This document shows positions 53,803 to 63,252 of a stretch of 64,000 bases of DNA, one piece after another. This stretch comes from Bacteroidetes bacterium HGW-Bacteroidetes-16 (lineage in GTDB: Bacteria > Bacteroidota > Bacteroidia > Bacteroidales > F082): positions 62,001 through 126,000 of the forward strand of contig PHDN01000004.1 of assembly GCA_002840975.1 (NCBI GenBank). Reading direction: 5' to 3'. A program made the position numbers and the translations under genes. Numbering within the stretch: the first letter of the stretch is position 1; each line of letters starts with the position of its first letter. The notes under the pieces were generated by a model, which was not told where the DNA came from, did not search any database, and was given only the letters and a program-made list of their open reading frames with translations.

Positions 53803-54633
53803 CTATTTCCAGGCTTTGGCCACCAGTCCGGTGCCCGTTTTATGTGTTTTGGCAACATCCATGGCATTGAGGATCAATACAAAAGGAAAGGTAACCAGGT
53901 AGTAAAAGGGTAAAAGAATATAAAACAAAGCGGAGGTATTCAGCATCATGATGGGGTATTTCATGCTGAGTTTCCAACCAATTTTTCCGGGAGGGCCATA
54001 CTGGTAGTAGACTTCAGACCGGGAAAATCCGGCTCTTTTCAATTTATCAATAATATCCTGAATGCCATAGCCATCGCGCACATGTTCGTCGATAAAACCC
54101 TGAGCACCATCGTGATGGTCATCGTGGTCATGATCGGGATGTACATCCGAGCCACCCTGATCTGACGGCGTGGAAACCAGCAACATGCCTTCAGGTTTGA
54201 GGGCTTTGTAGAAGTTATTGAATACCAGTTCGTCTTCTTCGATGTGCTCCATCACATCCACACACAACACCAGGTTGTATTTGTCGGATTCATTTATTTT
54301 GGTGAGGTCGGCTTCCGCGAAAGCGGCATTGGTCAACCCTATTTTTTTAAAAAACTGGTTACAATCGTCTATTTGCTCTTGTTTCACATCCACACCTTTG
54401 ATGGTCCAGTCCTTGTTTTTGGAGGCAAGGTAGTAGTCGTATTGACCGAAACCGGAGCCGGCATCCAGAATCATCTGGTTGCCACTGACCGATTTAGCCC
54501 ACAGTTTAACTTCTTTGCGGATGTGCCATGAGCGCAGCAACAGCAGATCGAGCAGGTGATAAAAGAGTTTTCGGAGAAACGGAGCACTGTTAAATACTAC
54601 GCCAAGTTTTCGTTTTATGGGATCGTATTTCAT
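53803..54633 (-). CDS. Class I SAM-dependent methyltransferase with His/Asp-rich insert
   Basis: 276 residues. The SAM-binding motif is ILDAGSGFGQYDYYLA (about 55-70), followed by VDVKQEQIDDC and LVLCVDVMEHIEEDELV. After the post-motif III strand there is an unusual insert around residues 168-180, HPDHDHDDHHDG, which would bind metal or act as a flexible loop. A C-terminal hydrophobic segment (PIMMLNTSALFYILLPFYYLVTF) suggests membrane association. Its stop lies 1 base before the LtaS-like gene, so the two are coupled, perhaps modifying the same lipid or glycan. Confidence 0.87.
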   Translation of the reverse strand: MKYDPIKRKLGVVFNSAPFLRKLFYHLLDLLLLRSWHIRKEVKLWAKSVSGNQMILDAGSGFGQYDYYLASKNKDWTIKGVDVKQEQIDDCNQFFKKIGLTNAAFAEADLTKINESDKYNLVLCVDVMEHIEEDELVFNNFYKALKPEGMLLVSTPSDQGGSDVHPDHDHDDHHDGAQGFIDEHVRDGYGIQDIIDKLKRAGFSRSEVYYQYGPPGKIGWKLSMKYPIMMLNTSALFYILLPFYYLVTFPFVLILNAMDVAKTHKTGTGLVAKAWK

Positions 54634-54686
54634 TTGAGTGGGTACTGAAGGTAAGTAATTAGATCAAAAATGCCTGTTGGTTTTAA

Positions 54687-55025
54687 CTATTCCTTGAGCA
54701 GGTTTTCGATGTTTTCGATGTAGTCGAGGGAGTCGTCGATATAAAAATACAATTCGGGAACAATCCTGAGCTGATGGCGGATACGGGCTCCCAGCTTCCC
54801 TCTGATTTCGCTGGTATGCTTCCGGATATTGGCGATGACGGCTTCTTTGTTTTTGGTGGCAAAAAGGCTCAGATAGACTTTTGCCGTCGACAGATCGGGG
54901 GTGACCACAATTTTGGTTACCGAGATCATGGCACCCAATCCAAGGTGGACAAAGTCGCGTTGAAAAAGTTCGCTAAAATCCTGCTGAAGCAGCTGATTTA
55001 TCCGTTGTTGACGTTTTGATTCCAT
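54687..55025 (-). CDS. rbfA: Ribosome-binding factor A
   Basis: 112 residues, the normal length. The KH-like fold is clear from KRQQRINQLLQQDFSELFQ, MISVTKIVVTPDLSTAKVYLS, IRGKLGARIRHQLRIVPELYF and the closing IDDSLDYIENIENLL. RbfA acts in late 30S maturation by binding near helix 1 of 16S rRNA. Its -7 box lies 4 bases before the ATG. Confidence 0.95.
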   Translation of the reverse strand: MESKRQQRINQLLQQDFSELFQRDFVHLGLGAMISVTKIVVTPDLSTAKVYLSLFATKNKEAVIANIRKHTSEIRGKLGARIRHQLRIVPELYFYIDDSLDYIENIENLLKE

Positions 55026-55029
55026 GAGG

Positions 55030-55037
55030 CAAAATTA
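55030..55037 (-). promoter_or_regulatory. -7 promoter element of rbfA (TAATTTTG), 4 bases from ATG
   Basis: Minus strand TAATTTTG, CCTC, ATG. Same spacing as at trpS and mocA. Confidence 0.55.
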
Positions 55038-55057
55038 GTTTTTTTTTGGATATGAAG

Positions 55058-55145
55058 GGTTTTAAAAAGTAAACCGCAGAGACGCTGAGACGCAGAGAGA
55101 TTGTTGATGAAAACTTTGCGCCTATGCGCCTTCGCGGTGAAAACC
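55058..55145. repeat. Inverted repeat with arms of 8-bp CGCNNAGN units
   Basis: Left arm (55073-55098) reads ACCGCAGA GACGCTGA GACGCAGA in 8-base steps. Right arm (55113-55138) is its degenerate reverse complement (TTTGCGCC TATGCGCC TTCGCGGT). Outer GGTTTT (55058-55063) and AAAACC (55140-55145) also pair. It fills the gap between metF and rbfA. Confidence 0.65.
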
Positions 55146-55146
55146 A

Positions 55147-56106
55147 TTAAAAAACAGCTTTTGCGATTTCCTCAATGTTATCCGATTTGCCCATGGTATA
55201 GTAGTGCAACACCGGTACTCCTGCCGCATACAGCTCTTTGGATTGTTGGATGGCCCATTCTACGCCCACCTGTCGGACCTGCTGGTTATTCTTGCATTTG
55301 ATCACTTCTTTCACCAAATCAACCGGGATGTCCACGTTGAAAGTTTTTGGGATGGCTGTTAGTTGTGAGGCGGTTGTAAATGGTTTTAATCCGGGTATGA
55401 TCGGTACCGTGATGCCTTTCTCGCGACAGCGTGTTACAAAATCGAAATATTTTTGGTTGTCGAAAAACATCTGGGTTACGATGTAAGAAGCTCCTGCCTG
55501 GATTTTCTTTTTTAAAAAATACAGGTCACTGTCCATGTTGGGCGATTCGCCATGTTTTTCCGGGTAACCGGCCACGCCGATACAAAAATTCATGGAGCGC
55601 GTGTTCAGGAGGTCTGCGTCAAGATAAATGCCCTTGTTGAGGTTGGTGATTTGTTTCACCAGATCCAGTGCATGTTCGTTGCCATCGGGTTCCGGCACAA
55701 AAATTCGGGTTCCGGGTTGAGGATCGCCACGCACCACCAACACATTGTTGATGTCGAGAAACTGGAGGTCGATGAGGGCGTTTTCGGTTTCCTCACGGGT
55801 AAAGCCTCCGCAGATGATATGTGGCACCACATCAATGCCAAACCGGTATTTGATGGCGGCAGAAATTCCCACCGTTCCCGGACGTTTGCGAACGGTATGC
55901 TTTTTCATCAGGTTGTTGGGCAGGTTTTCGTACACCACTTCCTGTTGGTGGTAGGTGATGTTGATAAAAGCCGGATCGAACTTCACCAGCGGATCGATGG
56001 CCTGTTGGATGCTGTCGAAATTGTGCCCTTTTAAAGGAGGAAGCAACTCAAACGAAAACAGTGGTTTTTTGGCTTCTGCGAGATATTGTATGATGGTTTT
56101 TTCCAT
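55147..56106 (-). CDS. metF: Methylenetetrahydrofolate reductase (NADH)
   Basis: 319 residues, typical of bacterial MetF. The barrel carries LFSFELLPPLKG with the catalytic Glu near residue 20, FINITYHQQE, HIICGGFTREETENAL, VLVVRGDPQPG, IGVAGYPEKHGESP and GASYIVTQMFFDNQ. It reduces 5,10-methylene-THF to 5-methyl-THF with FAD, providing the methyl donor for MetH. It follows metH in the same direction after 165 bases and is probably under the same riboswitch. Confidence 0.96.
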   Translation of the reverse strand: MEKTIIQYLAEAKKPLFSFELLPPLKGHNFDSIQQAIDPLVKFDPAFINITYHQQEVVYENLPNNLMKKHTVRKRPGTVGISAAIKYRFGIDVVPHIICGGFTREETENALIDLQFLDINNVLVVRGDPQPGTRIFVPEPDGNEHALDLVKQITNLNKGIYLDADLLNTRSMNFCIGVAGYPEKHGESPNMDSDLYFLKKKIQAGASYIVTQMFFDNQKYFDFVTRCREKGITVPIIPGLKPFTTASQLTAIPKTFNVDIPVDLVKEVIKCKNNQQVRQVGVEWAIQQSKELYAAGVPVLHYYTMGKSDNIEEIAKAVF

Positions 56107-56145
56107 GATGTGTTCCGGATTTTATTTCAATAAATTAACAAATGG

Positions 56146-56237
56146 TTCTTTGTGTCACTTTGTGTTGGCTCTGTGCAACTTTGTGGAACAGCTTTACCAC
56201 AGAGAACCACAAAGAAGACACAGAGTGCCACAGAGAA
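56146..56237. repeat. Inverted repeat with arms of 10-11 bp CACAGAGAA-type units
   Basis: Left arm 56146-56185 (units of TTCTTTGTGTC, ACTTTGTG, GCTCTGTGC, ACTTTGTGG) and right arm 56197-56237 (CCACAGAGAA, CCACAAAGAA, GACACAGAGTG, CCACAGAGAA). The arms are mutual, degenerate reverse complements around an 11-base centre. It lies between metH and metF. Confidence 0.7.
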
Positions 56238-56271
56238 TATTCTTGTTTTTTACTCATTTTATGTTTTCAAC

Positions 56272-59200
56272 TTATGATTCAGCCAAATTAACGGGCAATA
56301 ATTTTTCAACGGTTTCCACCGGAAGGTTTTTCCTTGCGGCATAATCCGTCAACTGATCGGGAAGCAATTTGCCCACATTAAAATACTGGGCATCGGGATG
56401 GGCGAAATAGAAGCCACTTACCGATGCTGCCGGATACATGGAGTAACTTTCGGTGAGTGTTACGCCCGTATTTTCTTCGGCCTTCAACAGATTGAAAAGC
56501 GTTTCTTTTTCAGAATGCTCAGGACAGGCCGGATATCCCGGTGCGGGGCGAATTCCGGCATATTTCTCCTTTAAAATCGACTCTATATCCAACGATTCAT
56601 TCCTGGCATAACCCCAAAGCTTTGTGCGCACCTGGTGGTGAAGCCATTCGGCAGCCGCTTCGGCCAGTCGGTCGGCCATAACTTTGAGCATGATGGCGTT
56701 GTAATCGTCCTGATCGGCTTCAAAACGGGCCACATGGGGCTCGATGCCCAAACCGGCTGTCACTACAAAGCCCCCAATATAATCGGTTTTATTTTCCTTT
56801 TCGGGAAGAATGAAATCGCTCAAACACAGGTTGGGCAAATCGCCTTCTTTTTGTTCCTGATTGCGTAGAAAATGCAAGGTATCCAAAGACCGGGTTTTAT
56901 TGTTATCCTGATAAACCCGAACACTGTCCCCATCGGCCTGGGCCGGAAAAATCCCCACCACTCCTTTGGATTGAAGCCAATTTTCCTTGCGGATGGTTTC
57001 TAGCATTTCAAGGGCTTCTTCGTAGAGTTTTTTGGCTTCAACGCCTTTGACAGGATCGGTAAAAATATCCGGATACTTGCCATTGAGTTTCCAGGCATGG
57101 AAGAAAAACGTCCAGTCGATATAGGGTATTAATTCTTCGATGGGGATATTTTCAAATACGGTGATTCCTTTTTTCACAGGGATTACCGGGTTATAAGTTT
57201 CCTTTCCGGGATAAAAAGCATTGGCCCTGGCTTTTTCAAGCGAAATATAGTGATGCTGGTTTTGCTGGTTGTTATTTTTGTAGCGAAGTTGTTCGTATTC
57301 TTCCTGAATTTGCTTTACATATCCGGGTTTTTCTTTGTCATTCAGCAACTTATCTGCCACTCCGATCACCTTGGAGGCATCGCGTACATGGACTACGGGT
57401 TGTGAATAATGGGGCGCAATTTTCACGGCCGTGTGGATGGGTGAGGTGGTGGCTCCACCGATGAGCAAAGGAATATCCATGCCTCTCCGCTCCATTTCTT
57501 TGGCCACCAGAACCATTTCTTCCAGCGAAGGCGTAATCAGTCCGCTTAATCCGAGGAGAACCGCTTTTTCTTTAATCACTGTTTCGAGGATAATTTCTGC
57601 GGGTACCATCACCCCAAGATCGATGACTTCGTAGTTGTTGCACGCCAACACTACGCCCACAATGTTCTTACCAATGTCGTGCACATCGCCTTTTACCGTG
57701 GCCAGCACAATTTTTCCATTGCTCACCTGTTTTCCCTGACTTTCGAGTTCGATGTAAGGGAGTAAGATGGCCACCGCTTTTTTCATCACACGGGCACTTT
57801 TCACCACCTGGGGCAAAAACATTCGGCCCGAGCCGAACAAATCGCCCACCTTGTCCATGCCATTCATCAACGGTATTTCGATGATGTCGAGGGCACGTGG
57901 GTAAAATTTCCGGGCTTCTTCCACATCCACATCAATAAAGTCGAGGATGCCTTTTACGAGGGCGTGTTCCAGACGTTCTTCCACCGGAAGACTACGCCAA
58001 GCGCTTACCTGCTGTTCTTTTTCGATGCCTGTATCTTTCATGTTTTCGGCGAAAGCCAGCAGGCGTTCTGTTCCATCGCGGCGGCGGTTGAGCACCACAT
58101 CTTCCACCAGCGTTTTGAGGTCGGCTGGAATTTCATCGTAAATCTGCAACATACCCGGGTTCACAATGCCCATGTCCATGCCGGCTTTGATGGCATGAAA
58201 CAGAAATACCGAATGGATGGCTTCGCGCAGGGTATCGTTGCCACGGAATGAAAACGACAGGTTGCTCACCCCCCCGCTGACCTTGGCGTGGGGCAGATTG
58301 GCCTTGATCCATTTCACCGCGTTGAGATAATCCACCGCATAGTTGTTGTGTTCCCTGATGCCTGTGGCGATGGCCAGAATATTGGGATCGAAAATGATGT
58401 CTTCGGGTGGAAAACCCGCTTTTTCAGTAAGTAGTTTATACGAACGCTCACAGATTTCAATTTTGCGCTGCAGATCGGCGGCCTGACCCGCTTCATCGAA
58501 GGCCATCACCACCACGGCGGCACCATAACGGCGCACCAGTTTGGCATGGTGCAGAAATTCTGCTTCCCCGTTTTTCAGGCTGATGGAGTTGACAATGCCT
58601 TTTCCCTGAATGCATTTTAGTCCGGCTTCTATTACATCCCAGTTGGAAGAGTCTACCATAATGGGCAACCGCGACACATCGGGATCGGAAGCCAGCATAT
58701 TGAGAAAAGTGGTCATTTCGTGGGGGCCGTCCAACATGCCATCGTCCAGGTTCACATCCAGAATCTGAGCTCCGCCTTCCACCTGGTGGCGGGCCACGGT
58801 GAGGGCTTCTTCGTATTGTTTGTTGCGAATCAGGCGGGCAAACTTGATGGATCCACTCACGTTGGTACGTTCGCCAATGTTGATAAAGTTTTTTTCTTTT
58901 TCGATTTTCACCGGTTCCAGGCCACTGATTTCAGTGATATGCTGTGGTTGTGGCGCTTTTCTGGTGGTGTATTGAGCCGCCAGTCTGGCGATCTCACGAA
59001 TGTGATCGGGCGTGGTTCCGCAGCAACCTCCCACGATGTTGAGGTTGTGGTTTTCCAGAAAGCCCTTGATGTGACGGCCCATTTGTTGGGGAGTTTCGTC
59101 GTATTCGCCAAACTGGTTGGGCAAACCCGCGTTGGGATACACACTTACATTAAAAGGAGCAATGCGCGAAAGTTCTTCCAGGTGCGGCCTGATTTGTTCC

Positions 59201-59946
59201 GCTCCCAGCGAACAATTGAGACCTATGCTCAGCAAGTGGATGTGGGAAGTGGAATTGAAAAATGCGGCCAGTGTTTGGCCCGAAAGGGTTCTGCCGCTTG
59301 CATCGGCGATGGTTCCGGAAACCATGACCGGTATGCGGACCTTTTTTTCTTCGGCCAGCAGATCGATGGCGAACAAGGCGGCTTTGGCATTGAGGGTGTC
59401 GAAGATGGTTTCTACCAGCAGGATATCTGCCCCTGCTTCGATCAGGGCTTTGGCCTGTTCGTAGTAGTTGTCGCGCAACTGGTCGAAGGTGATGTTCCTG
59501 TATCCAGGGTCGGTGACTTTTGACGACATGGACGCCATTTTGTTGGTTGGTCCCATGGCACCGGCCACAAACCGTTGTTTTTCGGGATTCGTTTTGGTAA
59601 AAGCATCGGCCGCCTTTCGGGCCAGCGTTACGGCTGCCCGGTTGAGCTCCACTACCTTGTCTTCCATGCCGTAGTCGGCCATAGAAATGCGGGTGGAGTT
59701 GAAGGTATTGGTCTCGATGATATCGGCTCCGGCCTCCAGATAGGCTTCGTGGATTTCACGAATGACCTGTGGTTGGGTGAGGTTCAGCAGGTCGTTGTTG
59801 CCTTTTTGCAGGATGGTGACATCTGTAAAAAGGGTTCCACGGTAGTCATCTTCTTCGAGTTTGTACCGCTGGATCATGGTACCCATGGCTCCGTCGAGGA
59901 CGAGTACCCGTTTTTCTATTTCGGTAAAAATTTGTGTGTTCATCAT
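56272..59946 (-). CDS. metH: Cobalamin-dependent methionine synthase
   Basis: 1224 residues, the full four-module enzyme. The homocysteine module (1-330) has [13 protein letters not shown] and zinc cysteines in [13 protein letters not shown]. The pterin module (about 350-620) has [13 protein letters not shown] and [14 protein letters not shown]. The B12 module (about 650-880) has the cobalt-ligand motif [10 protein letters not shown] (His near 754). The C-terminal AdoMet reactivation module (about 900-1210) has [15 protein letters not shown]. It transfers methyl from 5-methyl-THF to homocysteine through cob(I)alamin. A SAM-I riboswitch precedes it, as expected for methionine genes. Confidence 0.97.
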   Translation of the reverse strand: MMNTQIFTEIEKRVLVLDGAMGTMIQRYKLEEDDYRGTLFTDVTILQKGNNDLLNLTQPQVIREIHEAYLEAGADIIETNTFNSTRISMADYGMEDKVVELNRAAVTLARKAADAFTKTNPEKQRFVAGAMGPTNKMASMSSKVTDPGYRNITFDQLRDNYYEQAKALIEAGADILLVETIFDTLNAKAALFAIDLLAEEKKVRIPVMVSGTIADASGRTLSGQTLAAFFNSTSHIHLLSIGLNCSLGAEQIRPHLEELSRIAPFNVSVYPNAGLPNQFGEYDETPQQMGRHIKGFLENHNLNIVGGCCGTTPDHIREIARLAAQYTTRKAPQPQHITEISGLEPVKIEKEKNFINIGERTNVSGSIKFARLIRNKQYEEALTVARHQVEGGAQILDVNLDDGMLDGPHEMTTFLNMLASDPDVSRLPIMVDSSNWDVIEAGLKCIQGKGIVNSISLKNGEAEFLHHAKLVRRYGAAVVVMAFDEAGQAADLQRKIEICERSYKLLTEKAGFPPEDIIFDPNILAIATGIREHNNYAVDYLNAVKWIKANLPHAKVSGGVSNLSFSFRGNDTLREAIHSVFLFHAIKAGMDMGIVNPGMLQIYDEIPADLKTLVEDVVLNRRRDGTERLLAFAENMKDTGIEKEQQVSAWRSLPVEERLEHALVKGILDFIDVDVEEARKFYPRALDIIEIPLMNGMDKVGDLFGSGRMFLPQVVKSARVMKKAVAILLPYIELESQGKQVSNGKIVLATVKGDVHDIGKNIVGVVLACNNYEVIDLGVMVPAEIILETVIKEKAVLLGLSGLITPSLEEMVLVAKEMERRGMDIPLLIGGATTSPIHTAVKIAPHYSQPVVHVRDASKVIGVADKLLNDKEKPGYVKQIQEEYEQLRYKNNNQQNQHHYISLEKARANAFYPGKETYNPVIPVKKGITVFENIPIEELIPYIDWTFFFHAWKLNGKYPDIFTDPVKGVEAKKLYEEALEMLETIRKENWLQSKGVVGIFPAQADGDSVRVYQDNNKTRSLDTLHFLRNQEQKEGDLPNLCLSDFILPEKENKTDYIGGFVVTAGLGIEPHVARFEADQDDYNAIMLKVMADRLAEAAAEWLHHQVRTKLWGYARNESLDIESILKEKYAGIRPAPGYPACPEHSEKETLFNLLKAEENTGVTLTESYSMYPAASVSGFYFAHPDAQYFNVGKLLPDQLTDYAARKNLPVETVEKLLPVNLAES

Positions 59947-60004
59947 CGTTTCACTCCGTTTAGTTGGTGTTTGATGGTTTTTTAAGCCACGGCAAATGCT
60001 TTAC

Positions 60005-60026
60005 AAGAAAAAGAACCAGGGTTCCT
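60005..60026 (-). terminator. Possible attenuator terminator in the metH leader
   Basis: On the minus strand GAAC, loop CCTG, GTTC followed by TTTTTCTT, some 45 bases downstream of the riboswitch. The stem is only 4-5 pairs, so the call is tentative. Confidence 0.3.
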
Positions 60027-60069
60027 AAGCAGCTACCAAATTAACAAACATTTTTTTCATTAGTTAAGC

Positions 60070-60183
60070 ATTAATTTATCATTTCCTACTCATTTTGAGC
60101 GGGTTAGGTATTGGCACCTTTTCCTTGCAGCAGGTTGCCAGGGTTTCCATGAGCCTAATCTCTCCACCCTTCTTTATAAATCA
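60070..60183 (-). ncRNA. SAM-I (S-box) riboswitch upstream of metH
   Basis: The minus-strand leader contains the S-box core in order: GGGTGGAGAGATTAGGCTC, then ATGGAAACCCTGGCAACC, then GCAAGGAAAAGGTGCCAAT, then ACCTAACCCGCTC, with a small P4 hairpin CTCAAAATGAG. ATTTAT at the 5' end can pair with ATAAAT at the 3' end to close P1. SAM binding should stop expression of metH (and likely metF) when methionine and SAM are plentiful. Confidence 0.88.
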
Positions 60184-60213
60184 CTACATCCTGAACGGAC
60201 ATGAATTACGGTG

Positions 60214-60221
60214 CAAATATA
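60214..60221 (-). promoter_or_regulatory. -7 promoter element (TATATTTG) of the riboswitch-metH transcript
   Basis: Exact TAnnTTTG match on the minus strand, 30 bases before the riboswitch closing stem. Confidence 0.6.
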
Positions 60222-60268
60222 GAATTAATTTAAATAAGGGAAGTTGTTGTAATGAAAAAGTTTGATTG

Positions 60269-60300
60269 AACACGGATTAAACGGATGGGTACGGATTTAG
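60269..60300. repeat. Degenerate tandem ACGGAT repeat (single arm)
   Basis: Three imperfect units, ACACGGATT, AAACGGATG, GGTACGGATT, in 9-10 base steps upstream of the metH promoter. It looks like one arm of the same kind of element seen at 48.7-56.2 kb, but no opposite arm is evident. Confidence 0.4.
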
Positions 60301-60425
60301 GAATAGGCTGGCATAATGATATTTATTAAAAAAAGCCTATACCACAAACTCCAAATTGTTTTCCAGGGTAATACGATGGAAATCATTTCCATAGTGGTGG
60401 GCTCTCCAACAGTACCCCATTGCGC

Positions 60426-62048
60426 TCAATGGTTCAATTTGACTTTTAAAAGGAAATAATCCTTCAGCACACGTGGACGTGTGCGATAGTTAAGAAAAGG
60501 TAGCGTAAGTTGCGACACTTTGAAACCCTTCCTATGCAACAATGTATCGATCTGATATTTTGGGCAACAAATTGAATCTGCCTTGTGGTCAAATGCAATG
60601 GTATAAAGATATGGCTGTTGGGCAAGTGCAGAATCGAAAGCCATGATGGTTTTATAATCAGGCACACGATGGCCATAATAAAAATCAAAGGCGGGACGAT
60701 GGCTGTCTAAATAGCATACCTGGCCAGGTATATAGCCGAACTCTTTCATCTGGAATGCCAACTGGCTGCTTGCCTGATAATTCAATAATTTTGGATAAAA
60801 ATGTGTTGCCATGACAAAATTGAGGGCCAGGATCGAAAACAGAGAAACAACCACTGTCTTGTAGAGTAAGTTGCTATTAGACAAATAAGTGGCTGTTAAA
60901 TAGACTGCCATCGCGACCAGAACCGCCCAACCCCAAATGAAAAAACCTGGAAAAACGAACAATACAATGATGAAAGACAGGAGAAGGACAATACCGCCAA
61001 TAAAAGCCTGTACGATTAACCATGGTTTTAATAATGACTTTTTTTCCATTTCCATCAAGTCTTTGGCAATAAGCAACGAAAGCATGGGAAATACCACGTA
61101 AATATAATGTGGAAGCTTATACTGTGAAAAGGACATGGCCACGAAAATCAAAACCACGGATGAAAGCAGAAAAAAATCATTACGCACAGGCCCTTTAACA
61201 GAATGTATGATATTACCGATTAACGCCTTGAAACCAAGGACAGACCATGGAAGAAATGCCCAAAGAAAAGTATGGATAAAAAACAGTCCTTTAGTGTCGT
61301 CCATCCATTGGTTTTCTCCGGTAAAACGGCCAAAACTCTGCGTCCAGAAATAAAACTTAAGGCCTGATGCCCCGTGCTGGCCATAAAGGCTTATAATCAT
61401 CGGAACAAGCAAAACCGCGATCCAAACCAGTCCGGCTAGCCATTCCCATCGAAAAATATCTTTCCATTGTCTTTTGATCAAAAAATAAGGCACAAAGGCA
61501 ATAATGGGCATAATAAGCCCAAGCGGCCCCTTGGTCAGCATGGCCAGACCAATTCCGGTAAAAGCACCAAAAAAATGGATTGCTCGAGGTTTTCCGAGAA
61601 AAAGGTACAATTGCCACAGACTAAATATGACAAACCCCGTGAGCATGGTGTCGGTGCGCACATCGTGCACCATTAAAAAAACGGCCAGCGAAGAATAGAA
61701 TATCAAGACTGCGAGACGCGCTACAATGGGGTCATATAGTTTCCTCCCCAGTTGAAAAACAGAATAAACACCCAGAAGCAATACCAAAAACGAAGGTAGC
61801 CTGTAGACAAAATGCGAGGAGCCGAATACTTTGAACAACATGGCGGAGGTCCAAAAAAGCAAGGGGGGTTTGTCCAAATATTCAACTTCCCTCCAATGGA
61901 TGGACAACCATGAATTGTCTTCTGCCATTTGCTGACAAATGGTGGCGTATTGGGTTGCATCGTTCTCCATCAAATCAATCTTCCACATACTGTAAAGATA
62001 GAGCAGGGTGATAGAAAAAAAGAAGGCAAAGAATGTTCTTTTATCCAT
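60426..62048 (-). CDS. ArnT/PMT-type membrane glycosyltransferase
   Basis: 540 residues with about a dozen membrane helices in the first 425. The N-terminal loop carries the family's acidic site, LMENDATQYATICQQM and EYLDKPPLLFWTSAMLFK, with a second loop VHDVRTDTMLTG and LTKGPLGLIMP. These match the ArnT / dolichol-phosphate-mannose transferase (GT-C) superfamily, which moves a sugar from a polyprenyl phosphate to lipid A or protein on the outer face of the inner membrane. The sugar and acceptor are unknown; no aminoarabinose genes are near. Confidence 0.87.
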   Translation of the reverse strand: MDKRTFFAFFFSITLLYLYSMWKIDLMENDATQYATICQQMAEDNSWLSIHWREVEYLDKPPLLFWTSAMLFKVFGSSHFVYRLPSFLVLLLGVYSVFQLGRKLYDPIVARLAVLIFYSSLAVFLMVHDVRTDTMLTGFVIFSLWQLYLFLGKPRAIHFFGAFTGIGLAMLTKGPLGLIMPIIAFVPYFLIKRQWKDIFRWEWLAGLVWIAVLLVPMIISLYGQHGASGLKFYFWTQSFGRFTGENQWMDDTKGLFFIHTFLWAFLPWSVLGFKALIGNIIHSVKGPVRNDFFLLSSVVLIFVAMSFSQYKLPHYIYVVFPMLSLLIAKDLMEMEKKSLLKPWLIVQAFIGGIVLLLSFIIVLFVFPGFFIWGWAVLVAMAVYLTATYLSNSNLLYKTVVVSLFSILALNFVMATHFYPKLLNYQASSQLAFQMKEFGYIPGQVCYLDSHRPAFDFYYGHRVPDYKTIMAFDSALAQQPYLYTIAFDHKADSICCPKYQIDTLLHRKGFKVSQLTLPFLNYRTRPRVLKDYFLLKVKLNH

Positions 62049-62195
62049 AGGTCACTTTTATTAAAGGCGTAAATATCAGGCAGCAAGGTGGCAATAAAGA
62101 TAGTAAAACAAATTATATACTGGTCATATTTTTTGAATAATGTACCAACAATGTATTATTCAACCGCCCAAAAGTGGTTTTATATTGATATCAGG

Positions 62196-62531
62196 CTATG
62201 GTTTGACAAACTTTTTAGAGCTTATTGCAACCCCATTGTTGAATTGCAAAAAATAAACCCCTTTTGGTAACGCTTCAATGTTAATATGTGTATTCGATCC
62301 CTCCAGTCTAAACTGCCTGAGCTGTTGGCCGCTGATTGAAATAATGGTGCAATTCAGGACATCGGCACCTGAATTTTTTATGTTTAAAACACTTTCAGCA
62401 GGATAGGGGAATACCCTCAGGTCATTGATCCGAATTTCAGGCACCTCAATAAGCACCGAACGGTAATAATACCCTTTGACACCCAGTATCCAACCGGCAA
62501 TGGTCTCATCCCAAATATACTCACTACGCAT
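62196..62531 (-). pseudogene. Orphan T9SS sorting tail, remnant of a larger secreted protein
   Basis: 111 codons. The start of the frame reads EYIWDETIAGWILGVKGYYYRSVL, typical of the segment before a sorting tail; then a full type A T9SS tail follows (INDLRVFPYPAESVLNIKN, IISISGQQLRQF, LPKGVYFLQFNNG, KKFVKP). There is no signal peptide, and the frame stays open upstream of the ATG. A tail without a signal peptide cannot be exported, so this is most likely the 3' end of a gene whose body was deleted. The upstream secreted ORF may be its 5' end. Confidence 0.6.
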
Positions 62532-62595
62532 GGTGGTTTTTTTACTGAATCTGTTTGGGGATTTATCTGATAATAAACAATTGAATCCACAACGG

Positions 62596-62796
62596 TTACT
62601 TCGCGAAGGATGGATGATTTAATTTCATTAAATCTTGTCGAATAACTTCCAGGCTGTCTTTTTGGGTGGGAATTTTCGATTTATAGGATGCATATTCAGC
62701 ATGAATTGTCTGCAATTGTTCGTTTGCATTATTTTGCTGCGCTGACAGGCTTAATGTAAAAACCAGACAGAGAGCAATGAGTGTAATTGTTTTCAT
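62596..62796 (-). CDS. Short secreted protein, possibly 5' end of the broken T9SS gene
   Basis: 66 residues: a clear signal peptide (MKTITLIALCLVFTLSLSAQ) then a helical, charged segment (QTIHAEYASYKSKIPTQKDS). A near -7 box, TAACTTTA, is at 62845-62852. It could be a complete small periplasmic protein, or with the downstream sorting-tail fragment (different frame, 65 bases away) the two ends of one secreted protein after an internal deletion. Confidence 0.5.
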   Translation of the reverse strand: MKTITLIALCLVFTLSLSAQQNNANEQLQTIHAEYASYKSKIPTQKDSLEVIRQDLMKLNHPSFAK

Positions 62797-62901
62797 AATG
62801 TTTTGAAGAATATTAGGTTCGTTTTTAGAAATGTAAGTGTGGTGTAAAGTTAGAAAAAATCAGGAATCCCGACTTTTAAAACGGAGGATTGAAAATAATG
62901 C

Positions 62902-63240
62902 TCATGCCAGCTTCGACCCATTCGGCACCTTTTGATCCGGCACAGCCAACACAATGGCCCCATTTTCACCGGTAAAACCGGTAATCAAACATTCAGAAAT
63001 AAATGGCCCGATTTGTTTGGGAGGGAAGTTCACCACTCCGATCACTTGCTTGTTTAACAATTCTTCTTTGGTGTAAATTTCTGTAATTTGAGCACTGGAT
63101 TTTTTGATGCCTATTTCTTTCCCAAAATCAATGGTAAGCTTGTAGGCAGGCTTTCTGGCCTCAGGGAAATCCATAACCTCAATAATGGTTCCAACTCTCA
63201 GTTCTACCTGTTCAAATTCGTTCCAATTGATTTGTTTCAC
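62902..63240 (-). CDS. csaA: CsaA-type tRNA-binding-domain protein
   Basis: 112 residues, a single OB-fold tRNA-binding domain as in CsaA: FEQVELRVGTIIEVMDFPEA, ARKPAYKLTIDFGKEIG, KKSSAQITEIY, LLNKQVIGVVNFPPKQIGPF and the closing VLAVPDQKVPNGSKLA. CsaA has export-related chaperone activity in Bacillus; the free domain also resembles tRNA-binding parts of MetRS and Arc1. Cytoplasmic. It sits in the same direction as the PAP2-like gene before it, 12 bases away. Confidence 0.92.
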   Translation of the reverse strand: MKQINWNEFEQVELRVGTIIEVMDFPEARKPAYKLTIDFGKEIGIKKSSAQITEIYTKEELLNKQVIGVVNFPPKQIGPFISECLITGFTGENGAIVLAVPDQKVPNGSKLA

Positions 63241-63252
63241 GAACCTGAAGTT

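Noticed and set aside
58720-59523. 267-codon plus-strand open frame
   Set aside because: It lies wholly antisense to the conserved homocysteine and pterin modules of metH; composition is that of a reversed coding strand.
62149-62175. Hairpin GAATAAT...TATTATTC as a terminator
   Set aside because: No T run follows on either strand and the stem is AT-only.
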